The notes beneath the pieces were generated by a model. It had not been told where the DNA came from and ran no database searches. It worked only from the letters and a program-made list of their open reading frames with translations. A stretch of DNA of 64,000 bases. It comes from Anarhynchus alexandrinus. Taxonomy: Eukaryota > Chordata > Aves > Charadriiformes > Charadriidae. Within the stretch, counting starts at the first letter, position 1, and each line of letters starts with the position of its first letter. The position numbers and the translations under genes were made by a program. The stretch spans positions 124,001 through 188,000 of the forward strand of contig VUYV01000047.1 of the NCBI GenBank assembly GCA_008711295.1, in the 5' to 3' direction. Below are positions 61,211 to 64,000 of this stretch, piece by piece.

Positions 61211-61632
61211 ATAGAATCAATCATAGAATCACAGAATGGTTTAGGTTGGAAAGGACCTTGAAGATCATCAAGTTCCAACCCCCCTGCCATAGGCAGGGAC
61301 ACCTCCCACCACACCAGGCTGCCCAAGGCCACGTCCAGCCTGGCCTTGAACACCTCCAGGGATGGGGCCTCAACAACCTCTCTGGGCAACCTGGGACAGT
61401 GCCTCACCACCCTCACAGTGAAAAACTTCTTCCTAATGTTCAATCTAAACCTGCTCCCTTCCAGTTTGAAGCCATTCCCCCTCATCCTATCTCTATGTGC
61501 CCCAGTAAAAGTCCCTCCCCAGCTCTCCTGTAGGCCCCCTTTAGGGACTGGAAGGCCGCGAGAAGATCTCCCCGGAGCCTTCTCTTCTCCAGCTGAACAG
61601 CCCCAACTCTTTCAGCCTCTCCTCATAGGAGA
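61211..61632 (-). mobile_element. Young CR1 LINE nested in the ancient CR1
   Basis: Reverse-oriented. The tail is slightly irregular ('atagaatcaatcatagaatc'), followed by the young-subfamily blocks shared with 21048, 26931 and 42371. It extends further into ORF2: 'ggaaggccgcgagaagatct', 'gccttctcttctccag', 'cagcctctcctcatagga'. The flanks on both sides belong to one older CR1 in the same orientation. Confidence 0.95.
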
Positions 61633-61790
61633 AGGAAGGGTTTATGATACAGTACTCCTCTACACATGTCCCAGGATGATTTTCTTTATTTTTTTCACAG
61701 CAGTCTGAGGTTTCCTCCTGTAATGCTTTGCAGACTCTTCATCCAGCTCTCCCCAGCTTGTATATAAGCAACTGTTCCGAAACGTAAAAG
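61633..61790 (-). mobile_element. Ancient CR1, part 2
   Basis: Continuation of the element in 60725-61210. 'gatacagtactcctctacac', 'cccaggatgattttctttat' and 'cagcagtctgaggtttcctc' follow the order of an old CR1 ORF2 complement after the 'cacctcac' block on the other side. The far end is unclear. Confidence 0.55.
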
Positions 61791-63542
61791 ATCTCCAATT
61801 TGTCCAGATTGTTTGTACTTACAATCACAGTGTCTCTCAAACCATTCTGGCATAGCATCACTGAGGATGTCAGATTCATTCCAGTTTCTCCAACATTCAT
61901 CCTCATTGCAGTTTCTCCACTCTTATTCCAGTTTCTCCAGTATACCACCAGAAATGCAAATTATCCGACCCATGGTTCCACTTCCCTTTCCTGCTCTTTC
62001 TAAATACAGCAATGTTTTTTTTTGATTTTTCAAAGCTTTTTGGCCTCTCTCCTATGCTCTAGATGGAAGGTGCTAACCTCTGAAGACTTCGACATTGTTC
62101 CTGTTGAATCAGATAAGTTTCAGCAGCCCTTCTCAATATTTAAAATGTTTAAGCACTCGATGATTCTTATTGTATTTTTAAAACTATCTACAGGACAATT
62201 TTAAGGGAATTTAGATGATAAGGTGATCAATTAAAGATATAAGATTTTTTTTTGGAAACTAAACATAATCAAATATCTTTCTAGGCCACTAAGAAGCCTT
62301 GAAAGTTCCATGAGGACCCAAAATCTTCCAGATTTTTAGGACCCTACAAGTGTCATTGAGGACTTAGGACCTAGGGTATGAACAACAAAGAGAAATAAGT
62401 GTCATGTGCCCTGTCCCTACCCAGACCTAGCTGTAGGTACCTACCTTTAGGTGCCTAAATGACTTTCACAGGCTGGTCCCAGGCAGGACAGGTAGACCAC
62501 GGATGCACATGGAATAAAACACCATTCTCTCAAGTCCAACAGCAACCTGGAAAGTTTTGTACCACTCTTTCCTCCCAGAGGGTTGTGTTTTCTATGGACC
62601 TTTTGAGCACAAAGATTGCCTGAGTCTCTGCCAAAACGCAATCTTTCAGTTTATGATAAATCTGACTAGATAAAACGAGAGCACAGCAGTCACAGGGATA
62701 CCTGACAGCTCGGTAAATCTGACTCTGTCCCAACCTGTCCTCACAGTCAACCCTTGCCACAAAGGAGCACACATCTTAAATAACGCTGGGAGAAAGGAGG
62801 AGTTACAATGCCATATTTCCACCTAGAGATTCAGTGCAAAGAGTGATAAAGGTCCATTGAAGTACAGCTTAATATGCTGCTTAATAGAGCATTTTTTTTT
62901 TTCCAAAGCCATGCTCCAAATACGTGGAAGAGCTGATTCTGAACCCACATCGCTGAAGAACAAATGAGGGATGTCACTGCAGTATCACCAACCATCTTTT
63001 TCTGCATCCAGCCAGATTTCAGTGATTGCAAACACAGACTCAATTTTGATGTATTTCAGAGGGAGCGGAAGTGGGATTTCACTTCCCTCCTTTTAGAGTT
63101 TTTTATTCACTATGCAGTTTACTGTAGGAAAAATTAAACATGTAATTAGTGTCATATCAGCTCAGTTGATTTATATATTTTACATACATTCTACAGAAAC
63201 TGGCACTGTGTGTGAACACCCACTTCCTGAGACAGCACAATTTTATTTCTGCATGAACAGAACTGTCATATCTTCTTATTTATTTTCTTAAGTTAAATGA
63301 AATGTGACCAAATGAGTCAAATGCCAGTTACACTAGTTTATTTGTCAGTGTTTCAGGCATACAGTCATAACACTTTAACAGCTTACAGCATTTGTGTTCA
63401 GCTGTAGATTATTGTCTCAACAGGACTTGGGCCTGAGAAACTCTGAGGACCTTCAGTATTAATAACAACAAAGACGCAGCTGATCTGCATTTAGCTGGTT
63501 GTGTACCTGGGGCCAATATTCTGTTCAAATTGAAAAACTGGA
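61791..63542. other. AT-rich non-coding stretch
   Basis: No gene is recognised. 'agtttctcc' recurs three times at 61882-61939 as a loose local repeat. Frames are short and featureless. Confidence 0.45.
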
Positions 63543-63855
63543 TCACAGAATCATAGTTGCTCAAAGCCCCATCCAGCCTGGCCTTAAACACCTCCAAGGA
63601 TGGAGCTTCTACAATTTCTCTGGGCAACCTGTGCAAGTGCCTCACCACCCTCAAAGTGAAAACTTTCTTCCTAATATCTAATCTAAATCTCCCTTCTTCC
63701 AGTTTGAAGCCATTCCCCCTCATCCCATCACTTCATGCCCCAGTAAAAAGTCTCCCCCAGCTCTTCTGTAGACCCTTTAGGGACTGGAAGGCCGCAAGAA
63801 GATCTCCCCGGAGCCTTCTCTTCTCCAGGCTGAACAGCCCCAACTCTCTCAGCCT
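63543..63855 (-). mobile_element. CR1 LINE 3' end with internal deletion
   Basis: Reverse-oriented. The tail 'tcacagaatcatag' runs directly into 'ttgctcaaagccccatccag', skipping roughly 75-80 bp of 3' UTR present in sister copies. It then continues through the ORF2 end ('gtgaaaactttcttcctaat', 'ggaaggccgcaagaagatct', 'ctcttctccaggctgaacag'). It stops near 63855. It is more diverged than the young copies. Confidence 0.93.
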
Positions 63856-64000
63856 GGATGGTCAGATGAAGGTTTGTCCAACTGAACTTCTGCATCTTTA
63901 GTAGCTGCCACTGTTGTTATCATCTCAGTGTCTGGTTTTGTTCCCTGTTTTAAAGGAACATTTAATATCTGGGAAAGATTTGCAGGAATTAGTAGCCTAT
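63856..64000. other. Window end, nothing identified
   Basis: Short unassigned sequence. It may belong to a feature beyond the window. Confidence 0.5.

Noticed and set aside
1..64000. tRNA, rRNA, snRNA or CRISPR features
   Set aside because: No cloverleaf with a B-box, no rRNA-like block and no regularly spaced direct repeats with unique spacers were seen on either strand by eye.

Overview
The window reads as about 64 kb of bird nuclear DNA lying in an intron or between genes. The evidence is the repeat content. CR1 LINEs dominate: nearly all are cut short at the 5' end and finish in the typical ATTCTATG-type tail, and there is one avian-type retroviral LTR and a few decayed MIR-like SINE fragments. 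I found no host gene that I can defend. There is no recognisable protein domain outside CR1 and no tRNA, rRNA, snRNA or CRISPR array. The long open frames are either CR1 remains or frames of the size expected by chance. That the bird is a neoavian is inferred from my recollection of the LTR family and was not tested.

Layout. 1-16.5 kb is mostly single-copy AT-rich sequence, with one short CR1 (about 6975-7097), a MIR-like relic (about 8489-8556), a small CpG-dense patch (9055-9100) and homopolymer tracts at two single-N gaps. 16.49-17.76 kb is an LTR-like element with a CR1 inserted in it and an internal array of degenerate 41-52 bp units. 20.5-21.4 kb holds two CR1 copies tail to tail. 25.7-29.1 kb holds three minus-strand CR1 3' ends. 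34.65-35.74 kb is the longest CR1, with a frameshifted reverse-transcriptase ORF that still has its FADD motif. 37.28-37.83 kb is a join of two CR1 subfamilies. Further CR1 copies lie at 40.9, 42.4, 47.1, 56.4, 58.8, 61.2 and 63.5 kb. Older, strongly diverged CR1 lies at 57.6, 59.1 and 60.7-61.8 kb, the last interrupted by a younger copy.

The clearest anomaly is at 52,512-54,110. Two 799-bp direct copies, about 98% identical, meet exactly at a single N (53,311). This is the pattern expected when two overlapping contigs, probably the two haplotypes, were joined without being merged. It is more likely an assembly artefact than a real tandem duplication.

I found no new biological system. The items most worth checking are the false-duplication candidate, the LTR array, the chimeric CR1, the twin hairpins at 48.57-48.61 kb, and several repeat-free blocks rich in TAATTA-like words that could be conserved non-coding elements. 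Cross-species alignment would be needed to decide the last point.
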